Below, in pieces: positions 44,201-52,550 of a stretch of DNA of 64,000 bases. Positions within the stretch are counted from its first letter, which is position 1. Every line of letters starts with the position of its first letter. The DNA lies in contig NC_014160.1 of assembly GCF_000092185.1 (NCBI RefSeq), forward strand, positions 620,001 through 684,000. Direction: 5' to 3'. The translations under genes were made by a program, and so were the position numbers. The DNA comes from Thermosphaera aggregans DSM 11486. Lineage in GTDB: Archaea; Thermoproteota; Thermoprotei_A; Sulfolobales; Desulfurococcaceae. A model generated the notes under the pieces. It had not been told where the DNA came from and ran no database searches. It saw only the letters and a program-made list of their open reading frames with translations.

Positions 44201-46957
44201 TTATTTCTTCCTAATTAAGGGTATTATAGACAACACTAATGTTACAACAACTAATCCTAGTGTCGCATACACTACCGTGCTGAGTGAGTCAATGGCACTC
44301 TTTAATGCTGACACATCATCGGGGGTAGCTGGGTTCTTCGGTAACGCGTCAACCTTGTTGCTTAATGCATGAATCTCGCTCCTCAATTCGCTAATAGCCC
44401 TCTGGAAAGCCTCTTGTTGCAGGTTTAATACTTCAGCATATGTTGCAGTGTCAACAGGTATCTTCGCAATCTCGGGTGTAGCAACTACGTCGGAGGTTAC
44501 TATTAACTGTAACGTGTACCTGGTACCATATTCTAATCCCGCTGTGAGCTCGGGATCCATAGTAATGGTAAAGTGGAAGTCGTCTATCTTCTGAGCGTCG
44601 GCAAACACCAATATTTGGCCTGAGGGATCTCTTAGCATGTACTTAAGGTAAAGCGGTGGAATACCGGATACCTCGACGCTTACAACCGCTTGTCTGCCGG
44701 GAACAATCTTATTGGGGATGTCAGAGGTTATTGTGACGCTTTTCACTGCTGATGGAGTGGGAGAGCCGAAGTACCAGTCGCCCGGCTTGAACGGATATGT
44801 CGGGTCCCTGAACGCCGTCATCTCTCCTTCATTCGCAACAGTGTCCATTTTGGTCAGCATGAATGGCCCATTGCTAATCCATGCTAGGTTGTAAGTGTTA
44901 ATCCAGTCTAGGTCAGCCTGTATCCTCTGGTTCCACTCCGTCATTGTCAATAATCCATCAGCATACTTGTTCGCTTTCTCGAGCACTGTAGCATTGTCGG
45001 TGTATGTTGCCAAAGTGTTTTTGACAAGATTTACATGGTCTGGGTAGACGAGGCTGAACGTCTGATACCCTGATCTCCTGTAAAGTACAAGATTTGTCTC
45101 ATTCCTCCTATCTAAGGCTAGCTCGAAGGTGGCTATATGAATCTCTATCGGGTTGATCGGAGTCACGGTTGCCCAGTAAGCTATATAGTTTTCGTCGAAG
45201 TGCCAGTAATCAACGTAAACCGTCATTCTCTTGTTTTGAACATCGAACTCCCAGCCTTTGATGGTGTCGAGCCATGGCTTGTTGTTGGAGACTATACGTG
45301 ATTCGAGCGTACTATAGTATTCATCGTAAACCAAATCGTAAATCATCGCGATATAGCCAATCACGTCCGCCATTGTTATTTCCCTGCCGTTGTGCCATTT
45401 AGCACCGATATACTTGCTCAGGTCGAACACCACTTTGCTGACAGCTGTGGTGCCTTCCGGCACGTTCTCCCATCTGTCGGTAGTTGCATTGAATATCTTA
45501 GCGGTCGTGGGCACGGTCATGTTGCCATCAGGTCCGGCTGTCAGCACAACATAGCTAACCCTGAACGGTATTGGGAGACCGTTGAATGGGTGAGTCCACA
45601 TGGACGGGTCGTAGGTGACTCTCTCCCAGTCAACGCTGTATACATCTGTGAAACCGCCCCAGACGTTCCACTCGCTAGTTGATGTCCAAACCCATAAGTG
45701 CCCGACATTCAAAGTCTTATCCTCTCTTCCCTCAACGTATGCTTCACGGAGGTTCCATATTCCACGTAAGCCAGCACCTAGGTCTTTGGTGAGTCCTTTA
45801 ACGTAGTCCCAAGCCACCCATGTGTCCAGCCTGGTTACCACCCATGCTCTGACCGACTCCTCGATACATAAGCGGGTACCATTCCTGTAGAGTTCGTTTC
45901 TCTCCTCCTTACTCTTATACTGCGCCTGGGAAATCTTTAGGGTTATATCATCTAATTCTGGGTGCTCATAATTCCAAAATGTCAGCTCCTGCCAACCAGG
46001 CATGTAGCCGAGCCAAGGTGCACAGTACTGGGCTATGGTTCCACTATCATACTTGTCAATGCCGCCCTTGCCCCAGCCCTCCGTGTACATGTGCCACTGG
46101 AATTCTGCCGGGTCTGTTCCATACAATATTGCGATAGCATCTGCAAACCTCATATATATCCTCTGAACATCGAAGCCTAACATGTCTAAGTCTGTAGCAA
46201 TCATGTTTCCAATATCGTATCTTTCATCCTCAATACGAATAATAAACTTCAGTGAAATAGGTTGCCCACCATACAGCCACTTGCCACCTGATTTGGTTGC
46301 GCCAACTTTCTGTAAGGCCTGTGTGATCAATTGGTCAGCGTAAGCGGGGTCATATCTAAACTCGTTCTGGGCAATTATGTCAGCAATCACCGAGTAGTCA
46401 GGGTCGAACTGGCTGAGGAAGGTGTACATTGGGACTGCATATCCTTTTAATATGGTATAGGCAGCTGTTTCCCTGTCGATTAAGTAGTTCATAGCAAACC
46501 TTACATCCCTGAAAGCGAACGGGTTGATACCTACTCCGGGCTTAGCTCCTAAGTATACGAAAGTGTGTGTCTCATTGTACTTTAACCCTACAATAGCATC
46601 CTTAGGTACTCCTATTCTGGCAGCAGCACCGATGGCATCGTATTTACCACTTAAGACTTCAACAGCTACTGGAGCAGGGTTCATTATAATGTCGATCAAG
46701 CCGGCAGGGGCTTGGTAGAACACCACGCCTTCAATCTCTTTTAATTGCTCGGCCTGGGCTGGTCTTAAGCTGTACATGTATAAATCTATTTCCTTGTTGG
46801 CGATTGCCGAGGGAACCTGTTCAATAGGCACTCTTTTCATTATTATTTTATCGCTTGCAGGCCCCTTTACCACTTCCTGTGCTTGTGTAGTAATGGGGAC
46901 ATATATTATCGATAATACTAGTAGTGGAATTAGTAAGGCCAATATTAACTTCTTCAT
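44201..46957 (-). CDS. Extracytoplasmic substrate-binding protein of peptide-type ABC transporter, membrane-tethered
   Basis: A 918-residue family 5 binding protein, almost twice the bacterial size. Residues 1-26 are a signal peptide. The family 5 lobes follow: FRDVRFAMNYLIDRETAA, SLKFIIRIEDERYDI, KWHNGREITMADVIGYI and MTVYVDYWHFDENYIAYW are typical. Near residues 745-850 an Ig-like domain follows (VKSVTITSDIPNKIVPGRQ), then a coiled coil (AFQRAISELRSEIHALSNKV) and a C-terminal helix plus IRKK tail, anchoring it to the membrane. ATG follows GGTTGGTG. First gene of the transporter operon. Peptides or oligosaccharides are possible substrates. Confidence 0.88.
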   Translation of the reverse strand: MKKLILALLIPLLVLSIIYVPITTQAQEVVKGPASDKIIMKRVPIEQVPSAIANKEIDLYMYSLRPAQAEQLKEIEGVVFYQAPAGLIDIIMNPAPVAVEVLSGKYDAIGAAARIGVPKDAIVGLKYNETHTFVYLGAKPGVGINPFAFRDVRFAMNYLIDRETAAYTILKGYAVPMYTFLSQFDPDYSVIADIIAQNEFRYDPAYADQLITQALQKVGATKSGGKWLYGGQPISLKFIIRIEDERYDIGNMIATDLDMLGFDVQRIYMRFADAIAILYGTDPAEFQWHMYTEGWGKGGIDKYDSGTIAQYCAPWLGYMPGWQELTFWNYEHPELDDITLKISQAQYKSKEERNELYRNGTRLCIEESVRAWVVTRLDTWVAWDYVKGLTKDLGAGLRGIWNLREAYVEGREDKTLNVGHLWVWTSTSEWNVWGGFTDVYSVDWERVTYDPSMWTHPFNGLPIPFRVSYVVLTAGPDGNMTVPTTAKIFNATTDRWENVPEGTTAVSKVVFDLSKYIGAKWHNGREITMADVIGYIAMIYDLVYDEYYSTLESRIVSNNKPWLDTIKGWEFDVQNKRMTVYVDYWHFDENYIAYWATVTPINPIEIHIATFELALDRRNETNLVLYRRSGYQTFSLVYPDHVNLVKNTLATYTDNATVLEKANKYADGLLTMTEWNQRIQADLDWINTYNLAWISNGPFMLTKMDTVANEGEMTAFRDPTYPFKPGDWYFGSPTPSAVKSVTITSDIPNKIVPGRQAVVSVEVSGIPPLYLKYMLRDPSGQILVFADAQKIDDFHFTITMDPELTAGLEYGTRYTLQLIVTSDVVATPEIAKIPVDTATYAEVLNLQQEAFQRAISELRSEIHALSNKVDALPKNPATPDDVSALKSAIDSLSTVVYATLGLVVVTLVLSIIPLIRKK

Positions 46958-46997
46958 ACGTTACACCAACCGATATAATGTTATAGGTGTTTCATAT

Positions 46998-47840
46998 TTA
47001 AATCTTTTTAGTCCCCCTTCTGACCCTCTCTATGTTTCTCATGCATGCTTGAAACATGTAAAAGAGGTCGCCAAGGATTAATGGGATAAGTATAAGGAGA
47101 ATATTGTCTCTCATAACAAAATACAAAACACCTTTCACGCAATTAAAGCATAGTAGATGGCTGATTAAGCAGAGCCTCGTGATTGATTCTATGCTGGTGA
47201 ATTCTCCTTCTAATACTCTAGTAGCGACCCCGTTAGGAGGAACTTCTATCTCCAATTGGCTGGAGGAATTGGATGACTTCCCCAACAACCTGACAATACC
47301 TGGCATTCCCCCATTATTCCTTACGGAGACAACAGGATCCTTCATTAGGAGTGTAAGTTCACCATAAGCATCCAAGTATCCGGGAGATTGAAACCTTAAC
47401 TCCCAAACTCCATCCCTCCTGTGGTACGCATAGGTTGGGATCGCTGGAAAATAGCCCGGCACACCTAAGTCCAGCCTCACATCAATGTTTGGTGAAAAAC
47501 TCGCACTCAGCCCCTCCAACGATTTCTCGAAGAGAGCGTCAGGCTCGTAAAATAACAGCCCCGGTATGTAGTCGATTGAGGCAACGGTCTCGTTCAACAC
47601 CCCGGGAATAATCAACCTGATGTCAACTTCCTGGGTTGACGGGGTTGTGAATAATGTAATGTTTACTAATCTAAACCTGAGAATCCATAGCGAGGGGTCG
47701 TAATTGATTTGGAAATCGTATCTACCTGTTTCAAATGAAGGCAGGTTATAGCTTATCCCTATTACGAGTAAGTTTAGTATTGCTAAAAGAAGTATTCTCC
47801 TTCTTAAAACCTTAAAACAGCGTTTCATTCCTACCCGCAT
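46998..47840 (-). CDS. Membrane protein with two terminal helices, unknown function
   Basis: A protein of about 280 residues with a membrane helix near the N terminus (RRRILLLAILNLLVIGISYN) and another near the C terminus (DNILLILIPLILGDLFYMFQ), leaving a beta-rich extracytoplasmic domain between. No family is recognised. The frame is open to 47900, but the TATA-like TTTTTAATAC near 47878-47887 lies inside that extension, so I choose ATG 47840, which has GAGGT eight bases upstream; ATG 47855 is also possible. It ends 41 bp from the start of the binding-protein gene and could be co-expressed with the transporter. Confidence 0.55.
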   Translation of the reverse strand: MRVGMKRCFKVLRRRILLLAILNLLVIGISYNLPSFETGRYDFQINYDPSLWILRFRLVNITLFTTPSTQEVDIRLIIPGVLNETVASIDYIPGLLFYEPDALFEKSLEGLSASFSPNIDVRLDLGVPGYFPAIPTYAYHRRDGVWELRFQSPGYLDAYGELTLLMKDPVVSVRNNGGMPGIVRLLGKSSNSSSQLEIEVPPNGVATRVLEGEFTSIESITRLCLISHLLCFNCVKGVLYFVMRDNILLILIPLILGDLFYMFQACMRNIERVRRGTKKI

Positions 47841-47934
47841 ACTCAAATACCTCATGAGATAATTGAAGTAGCTTAATGTATTAAAAACACTCTTTTTCAA
47901 TGCGAGAAATTCGTGTAGGAATATTCACCACAAG

Positions 47935-48088
47935 AGTGGCCTGCCTACGGACGTCCCTCCAGACTCGCCCGGGAACGTCCCTTACCGCCCTGCCCTAGGG
48001 TACCCGGTCATGCTGGATCATGCCTGGTGATCCAACTAAACCGGGTGTCTGGCGAGCAGGGCGTAGGCATTTGGCCCTCACTATCTAT
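47935..48088 (-). ncRNA. GC-rich structured RNA candidate, no known family
   Basis: This stretch is far richer in G and C than its AT-rich surroundings and holds nested, perfectly paired helices: TGCCTACG/CGTAGGCA (47942-47949 with 48062-48069), CGCCCTGC/GCAGGGCG (47986-47993 with 48056-48063), ACCCGGT/ACCGGGT (48002-48008 with 48040-48046) and TGGATCA/TGATCCA (48014-48020 with 48028-48034), plus a side hairpin GGACGT/ACGTCC (47949-47954 with 47975-47980). An outer GGCC pairing may extend the closing stem. A TATA box at 48104-48115 on the minus strand lies about 25 bp before the element, so I prefer the minus strand. No SRP, RNase P, 5S or tRNA signature is present. Confidence 0.6.
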
Positions 48089-48103
48089 TATGACACCTGG
48101 CTT

Positions 48104-48115
48104 ATTAAATTTATA
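48104..48115 (-). promoter_or_regulatory. TATA box upstream of structured RNA candidate
   Basis: On the minus strand this reads TATAAATTTAAT. It points away from aspS, and the next minus-strand protein gene starts at 47840, beyond the GC-rich element. A start about 25 bases downstream would fall near 48088-48092, just before the closing helix of the structured element. Confidence 0.45.
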
Positions 48116-48137
48116 CATAGAGGTAACAAGGATTTCT

Positions 48138-48147
48138 CTTTAAAAAC
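48138..48147 (+). promoter_or_regulatory. TATA box of aspS
   Basis: CTTTAAAAAC, an archaeal TATA box. A transcript start about 25 bp later, near 48170, would give the aspS message a leader of some 15 bases ahead of ATG 48186. It shows aspS has its own promoter apart from the structured RNA element on its left. Confidence 0.45.
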
Positions 48148-48185
48148 TCTGTTATTCCTAAATAAGTCTTAGCATGGTGTGGTAT

Positions 48186-49436
48186 ATGCGTGTCTGCGGA
48201 TGGGTTTTGAGGAAGAAGGAGATAGGTAAAGTAGTGATCATAGAAGTAACCGGGTCTCGGTCGAAACCATACGTGCTAGTGTTTAAGGAGGAGCGTGAGC
48301 CTCAACTATACGCCGTCTCGAAAACTCTTGACGTTGGAACCGCACTGTGTTTTGAGGGCGAAGTAGCTACTGAGCAGAAGAGTAGGAGAGGTATTGAATA
48401 CACTGTGTCGAAGATTGAAATCTATTCGAAACCTGCTTCACCCTTGCCCGTGGAGGTTTCTGGAAAGGTTCCTTCACTACTTGACACGCGAATAAAGTAC
48501 AGGTGGCTCCTGCTGAGAAACCCTGCCGAGAAAGCCATCTTCAACATAAGGGAATCAGTGTTTCACGCTGCTCGAGAATACTTGAGAAGAAATGGGTTCC
48601 ACGAGGTTCAGACCCCAAAGATTGTTGCTGCCGGCGCAGAAGGAGGGGCTACGCTTTTCAAAGTAGAATACTTCGAGTATCAGGCCTACCTGAGCCAAAG
48701 CCCACAGCTTTACAAACAAATACTCATGAACGCCTATCCACGTGTTTACGAAATCACTCCATACTTCAGGGCTGAAAAGTTCAACACGCCAAGACATTTG
48801 AACGAGTCATGGGGGATAGACGTGGAACAGGGATTCATAAATGGTGTGGAGGATGTTTTAGAGACCCTGGAAAACCTTGTATCGTATATAATAAATTATG
48901 TGGTGGATAACAATAAGGAAGATCTCGAAACATTAGGGGTGAACCTCGAGAGGATCAACCCTCCGTTCAAGCGGCTTAAGTTCACAGAGGTCGTGGATAT
49001 TTTGAAAAGCGAGGGTATCGAGGTCTCCGAAAAAGAGGATCTCCCAGACCATGCTGAGAAGAAACTCGGGGAAATCATGAAGAGCAAGGGACATAGGCTT
49101 TACTTTATCACAGGCTTTCCCTGGAACGCCACAGGCTTCTACTACATGAGGGAGGATGGCTCATACACAAGGAAGTTTGACTTAGACTATGAAGGCCTTG
49201 AAATAGCCAGTGGCGGACAGAGGGAGCACAGGTACGATAAGCTTGTCGAGGCGTTGATCCTTAAAGGCTTGAACCCGGAGAGCTTCCAGTTTTACCTTGA
49301 ATCATTCAAGTATGGAATACCCCCACACGGAGGATTTGGATTAGGGGTTGAGAGATTGTTGATGAAAATGCTGAACCTTGAAAACGTGAGAGAAGCGATC
49401 CTCTTCGTTCGGGATAGGACTAGACTCGTTCCTTAA
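48186..49436 (+). CDS. aspS: Aspartyl-tRNA synthetase
   Basis: Class IIb synthetase of 417 residues. The N-terminal OB domain is short and divergent (CGWVLRKKEIGKVVIIEV). The core reads KIVAAGAEGGATLFKVEYF, motif 2 YFRAEKFNTPRHLNESW near residue 193, FDLDYEGLEIASGGQREH, the AspRS-type loop, and motif 3 GFGLGVERLLMKML near 383. A true AsnRS exists at 3695, so this enzyme may be the discriminating form, but that needs direct testing. ATG 48186 has GGTG six bases upstream; ATG 48174 would add four residues and overlaps that signal. Confidence 0.92.
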   Translation: MRVCGWVLRKKEIGKVVIIEVTGSRSKPYVLVFKEEREPQLYAVSKTLDVGTALCFEGEVATEQKSRRGIEYTVSKIEIYSKPASPLPVEVSGKVPSLLDTRIKYRWLLLRNPAEKAIFNIRESVFHAAREYLRRNGFHEVQTPKIVAAGAEGGATLFKVEYFEYQAYLSQSPQLYKQILMNAYPRVYEITPYFRAEKFNTPRHLNESWGIDVEQGFINGVEDVLETLENLVSYIINYVVDNNKEDLETLGVNLERINPPFKRLKFTEVVDILKSEGIEVSEKEDLPDHAEKKLGEIMKSKGHRLYFITGFPWNATGFYYMREDGSYTRKFDLDYEGLEIASGGQREHRYDKLVEALILKGLNPESFQFYLESFKYGIPPHGGFGLGVERLLMKMLNLENVREAILFVRDRTRLVP

Positions 49437-49483
49437 TAATCTTTATATTTGTGATCATAAATATTTGAAAACGGTGGGCGTTT

Positions 49484-49804
49484 TTGTCCGACACCAAAGC
49501 ACTGGAGAGGCTTAGGAAGAAGCTAACCATAGAAAACCTCTGGCTCTACATCATTAAAATCATGATGGATGAGGCAAAGCCGTTGAAAGCCTACGATCTC
49601 AAAGTGAAGCTTAGGGAGAGATTCGAAATTAACCCCCCGGCTGTCACAGTCTACACGGTAATTTACAGAATGAATAGAGAGGGGCTACTTGTCAAGAGAG
49701 TAGTGAAGGAGGAGACCTTTTACGAACCCACCAACAAGGGGATAGAGGCATTCAAGCAGGGCGTTCTTTTCATCGAGGAAACGCTTGCAAAACTCAAGAT
49801 CTAG
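49484..49804 (+). CDS. PadR-like winged-helix transcription regulator
   Basis: A 106-residue DNA-binding protein of the PadR type. The N-terminal part LRKKLTIENLWLYIIKIMMD leads into the winged helix VKLRERFEINPPAVTVYTVI, then the wing and YEPTNKGIEAFKQGV. It likely binds as a dimer, with a C-terminal helix for dimerisation. Ligand and targets are unknown. The TTG start follows GGTGGGCG. The Ino1 gene starts 10 bp after its stop, so the two may be co-transcribed and the regulator could control inositol phosphate synthesis, but there is no direct evidence. Confidence 0.75.
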   Translation: MSDTKALERLRKKLTIENLWLYIIKIMMDEAKPLKAYDLKVKLRERFEINPPAVTVYTVIYRMNREGLLVKRVVKEETFYEPTNKGIEAFKQGVLFIEETLAKLKI

Positions 49805-49813
49805 GGTGATAGC

Positions 49814-50959
49814 ATGATAAGGGTTGGAATAATTGGGCAAGGCCTTGTGGCAACCCATTTCGCTGTTGGATTGGAAAAGCTGAAGAATAATGAGATTCCG
49901 GACCATGGAGTTCCTTTGAGAAACTGGCTACCATACAAGTACACTGATATCGAAATAGTAGCATCATACGATGTGGATGAATCAAAAATAGGTAGAACAG
50001 TGTTCGACATAGCCTTGAGAGATTATCCAGGCAACAACATACCTGGTAGTTTAAGAGACATCGTGATTAGGAGAGGGATACATTTAAACAGCATGAAGGG
50101 TTTGCCCATCAAGGCAAGGGGGAGGGAGGAGGATAAGGACTTACAACAAGCTCTACTCGAGCTAATAGATGAGTGGAAATCCATGAAAATAGATGTTTTC
50201 ATCAACGTTATGACCACAGAACCGGTTGAGCCTATTGGAAGGCTTGGAAACCTGGAAAAGAGAGTTGCGGAGGGAGATGTAACCGCTTCGCAAGCATATG
50301 CTTACGCTGTAGGACTATACTGTGAAAAAGTTAGATCAGCGGCCTTCGTTAACGCGATCCCCTCGCCAATAGCCAACGACCCTGCCTTCATAGAGTACTA
50401 CAGGCAGAAGAAGGGAGTCGTGTTCGGTGACGACGGCTCCACAGGAGCCACGCCGTTAACGGCTGACCTATTAGAACACATGTATGAGAGAAATAGGAGG
50501 GTTCTCGACATAGCCCAGTTTAACATAGGTGGGAACACCGACTTTCTAGCACTAAACCTTCCCGAAAGGAATATTATGAAGAAGAAAACCAAGAGCGGTA
50601 TTGTGGAAGACATCCTAGGATATGAAGCCCCCAACTATATCCGTCCCACAGGCTATCTTGAACCCCTCGGCGATAAGAAATTCGTAGCAATGATCATAGA
50701 ATACCTCAGCTTCGGCGAATTCAAAGACGAACTCTACATTGTTGCAAGAATAAACGACAGCCCAGCTCTCGCAGGACTGTTAGTTGACCTGGTCAGACTT
50801 GGGAAAATAGCTTTGGATAGGGAGACCTATGGAACAGTCTACGAGGTTAACGCGTTCTACATGAAGAAGCCTGGTCCACCGGGATTCAAGGCTGTCTCAA
50901 AGTATTATGCATACACGAAGCTTCTAGAGTGGGCTGGAGTTAAGGATCCCAGGTTTTAG
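49814..50959 (+). CDS. ino1: Myo-inositol-1-phosphate synthase
   Basis: Converts glucose 6-phosphate to L-myo-inositol 1-phosphate with NAD; in archaea this feeds archaeal phosphoinositide lipids and, in some hyperthermophiles, the solute di-inositol phosphate. The NAD-binding start is MIRVGIIGQGLVATHF, followed by VFGDDGSTGATPLTADLL and FNIGGNTDFLALNLPERN, the Ino1 signature, then KKKTKSGIVEDI and IEYLSFGEFKDELYI. Length of 381 residues is normal. ATG follows GGTGATA. It forms a unit with the PadR gene. Confidence 0.93.
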   Translation: MIRVGIIGQGLVATHFAVGLEKLKNNEIPDHGVPLRNWLPYKYTDIEIVASYDVDESKIGRTVFDIALRDYPGNNIPGSLRDIVIRRGIHLNSMKGLPIKARGREEDKDLQQALLELIDEWKSMKIDVFINVMTTEPVEPIGRLGNLEKRVAEGDVTASQAYAYAVGLYCEKVRSAAFVNAIPSPIANDPAFIEYYRQKKGVVFGDDGSTGATPLTADLLEHMYERNRRVLDIAQFNIGGNTDFLALNLPERNIMKKKTKSGIVEDILGYEAPNYIRPTGYLEPLGDKKFVAMIIEYLSFGEFKDELYIVARINDSPALAGLLVDLVRLGKIALDRETYGTVYEVNAFYMKKPGPPGFKAVSKYYAYTKLLEWAGVKDPRF

Positions 50960-51027
50960 TTTTTAACCTTGACAACCATTAACACTATTCTGTGAGGTAG
51001 CATCTCTTTAATCACGGGTGGATTACG

Positions 51028-51699
51028 TTGAAAATAATCATGATAGGCGCGCCGGGCGCTGGGAAGGGTACATACGCGCAGTATTTGAGAGACAAGTATT
51101 GTATTCCCCATATAAGCACGGGCGACATATTCAGGGAGGAAGTGAGAAAGGGTACTCAGCTTGGGCTCATCGCTAAGCAGTACATGGATAGAGGAGAACT
51201 GGTTCCAGACGATATTGTTATTGAAATAGTTAAAAAAAGGCTTCAGGAGAAAGATGTTGAAAAAGGCTTCATCCTCGACGGTTTTCCTAGAACCCTTAAC
51301 CAGGCGAAAGCGCTTGAGGAGGTAATCCCTGTCGATGCAGTAATACATGTGGTGGTTTCAGAGGAGGTAGCTGTCAGAAGGTTGAGCGGTAGAGTAATAT
51401 GTCCCGTGTGCGGTAGGGTTTACAACATCTACTACGAACCAAAGCCGAAGAATGATGAAGTATGCGATTATGATGGCTCAAAGCTCGTGCGACGCCAGGA
51501 TGACGAGCCTGAAATAGTTAGGAATAGGTATAGGGTTTTCTACCAGACATTCACACCTATCATAGAATATTACAAGGAGAGGAGGAAGCTTATCGAGATA
51601 AACGGTGAAGGAGGCATATCTTTCGTGATGCCATTGCTTGAAAAACTCCTCAGAGAGAATGGGATATTGAAATTGTCCCCATGCCGCGAAAACCTATAA
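51028..51699 (+). CDS. adk: Adenylate kinase, zinc-containing
   Basis: Phosphorylates AMP to ADP using ATP. Walker A is IMIGAPGAGKGTYAQYL; the AMP site HISTGDIFREEVRKG and DGFPRTLNQAKALEEV follow. The LID carries the metal-binding pattern VICPVCGRVYN and VCDYDG (three cysteines and an aspartate), like bacterial-type adk in thermophiles. At 223 residues it is the bacterial-type, not the archaeal trimeric AdkA type, which is unusual for a crenarchaeon and may reflect old transfer. TTG 51028 has GGTGG five bases upstream. It overlaps the next frame by 19 bp. Confidence 0.92.
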   Translation: MKIIMIGAPGAGKGTYAQYLRDKYCIPHISTGDIFREEVRKGTQLGLIAKQYMDRGELVPDDIVIEIVKKRLQEKDVEKGFILDGFPRTLNQAKALEEVIPVDAVIHVVVSEEVAVRRLSGRVICPVCGRVYNIYYEPKPKNDEVCDYDGSKLVRRQDDEPEIVRNRYRVFYQTFTPIIEYYKERRKLIEINGEGGISFVMPLLEKLLRENGILKLSPCRENL

Positions 51700-51968
51700 A
51701 TACAAACTATGATAATGACAAACACAGGGCCTCCTACAAAGAAACCCTTTGCCGGCTAATCCTCTTATTGTTTGAAAAGAATAACGAGTTTTTCAGTCAT
51801 GACTACTTGAACAGCGAGGGCAGGAAACTGTTCGAAAAGATCGTTGAAATCGTGCTTGAAATGAACCCGGAGTACGGTAAACGAATAGTTGTAGTGAGGA
51901 AGAAGGGTTCTATGGAGGAGGTTGCCTCCTTTCTCAATGAGGTTGGCGAGAAATATCAGTGCTGGTGA
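51681..51968 (+). CDS. Small hypothetical protein coupled to adk
   Basis: A 95-residue protein of unknown function, charged and helical. ATG 51681 lies 19 bp inside the 3' end of adk. Later starts are not obvious. The first 20 residues are polar (MPRKPINTNYDNDKHRASYK), then two helices (TLCRLILLLFEKNNEFFSHD and GRKLFEKIVEIVLEMNPEYG). It overlaps the convergent Lrp-like gene by 13 bp. Nothing identifies it, but the overlap at both ends is typical of real genes here. Confidence 0.5.
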   Translation: MPRKPINTNYDNDKHRASYKETLCRLILLLFEKNNEFFSHDYLNSEGRKLFEKIVEIVLEMNPEYGKRIVVVRKKGSMEEVASFLNEVGEKYQCW

Positions 51969-52468
51969 TTGTTCTTACCCCTGTTTCTCAATACGGGTAT
52001 GCAACCGTCACATTTTACCGCTCCATCACACTCTGGCTCAGGGTTTTTCAAAGCTATTTTCTCCATGGATGGTATTCTGCCATACTCAATATTTACTTCC
52101 ACCTTGTCGGCAAGCTCGGATGTTAAAACAGAGACCAGTGTCGCTATTTCATCTTTCGACCTTCCATAAACTACTAGTAATGCCTCGTTACCGTTGAGTG
52201 TTAAAGCCGTGATAACCCGGTTGCAATTCAACGCTTTCCCAATAATCTTGTCAACCTCGTTGGACCTGATCCTTACAACTCCTGCCACGTCTCCCAACAG
52301 CGTCGGGGCCACCGCAAGCCTAAACTCTATGAGGCCGTTCCTCTGAAGCTTCCTAAGTCTCTCCCTTAGCGAGATATAGTTGAGCTCGAGCTCACGGGAT
52401 AGCTTGAGAAGGCTTATTCTCGGGTTTTTAATTAGCATGCTGGTCAGTTTTAACTCCACATCATCCAA
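51956..52468 (-). CDS. Lrp/AsnC-type regulator with C-terminal cysteine cluster
   Basis: A transcription regulator of 170 residues. Residues 1-50 form the AsnC-type helix-turn-helix (VELKLTSMLIKNPRISLLKL, then ELNYISLRERLRKLQRNGLI). An alpha/beta regulatory domain follows (ADKVEVNIEYGRIPSMEKIA). The C terminus adds ECDGAVKCDGCIP, three cysteines, which resembles metal-sensing extensions such as TRASH and suggests response to a metal. TTG 52468 is chosen because GGTGAT lies seven bases upstream; an ATG at 52483 lies before it. The last 13 bp overlap the small gene on the other strand. Confidence 0.7.
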   Translation of the reverse strand: MDDVELKLTSMLIKNPRISLLKLSRELELNYISLRERLRKLQRNGLIEFRLAVAPTLLGDVAGVVRIRSNEVDKIIGKALNCNRVITALTLNGNEALLVVYGRSKDEIATLVSVLTSELADKVEVNIEYGRIPSMEKIALKNPEPECDGAVKCDGCIPVLRNRGKNNHQH

Positions 52469-52550
52469 AACAATAATCACCATTCAAGATGTTGTTTAAG
52501 GGAAAAGACGCTTATATTCTTCACGAGTCGCCTACTAGCTGTTCACTATT

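Noticed and set aside
47935-48088. Possible RNase P or SRP RNA
   Set aside because: The minus strand has GGAGGGACGTCCG, loosely like the RNase P CR-I box, but it is at the wrong end and no CR-V partner is present. The SRP helix 8 GGAAGGGAGC-type motif is absent.
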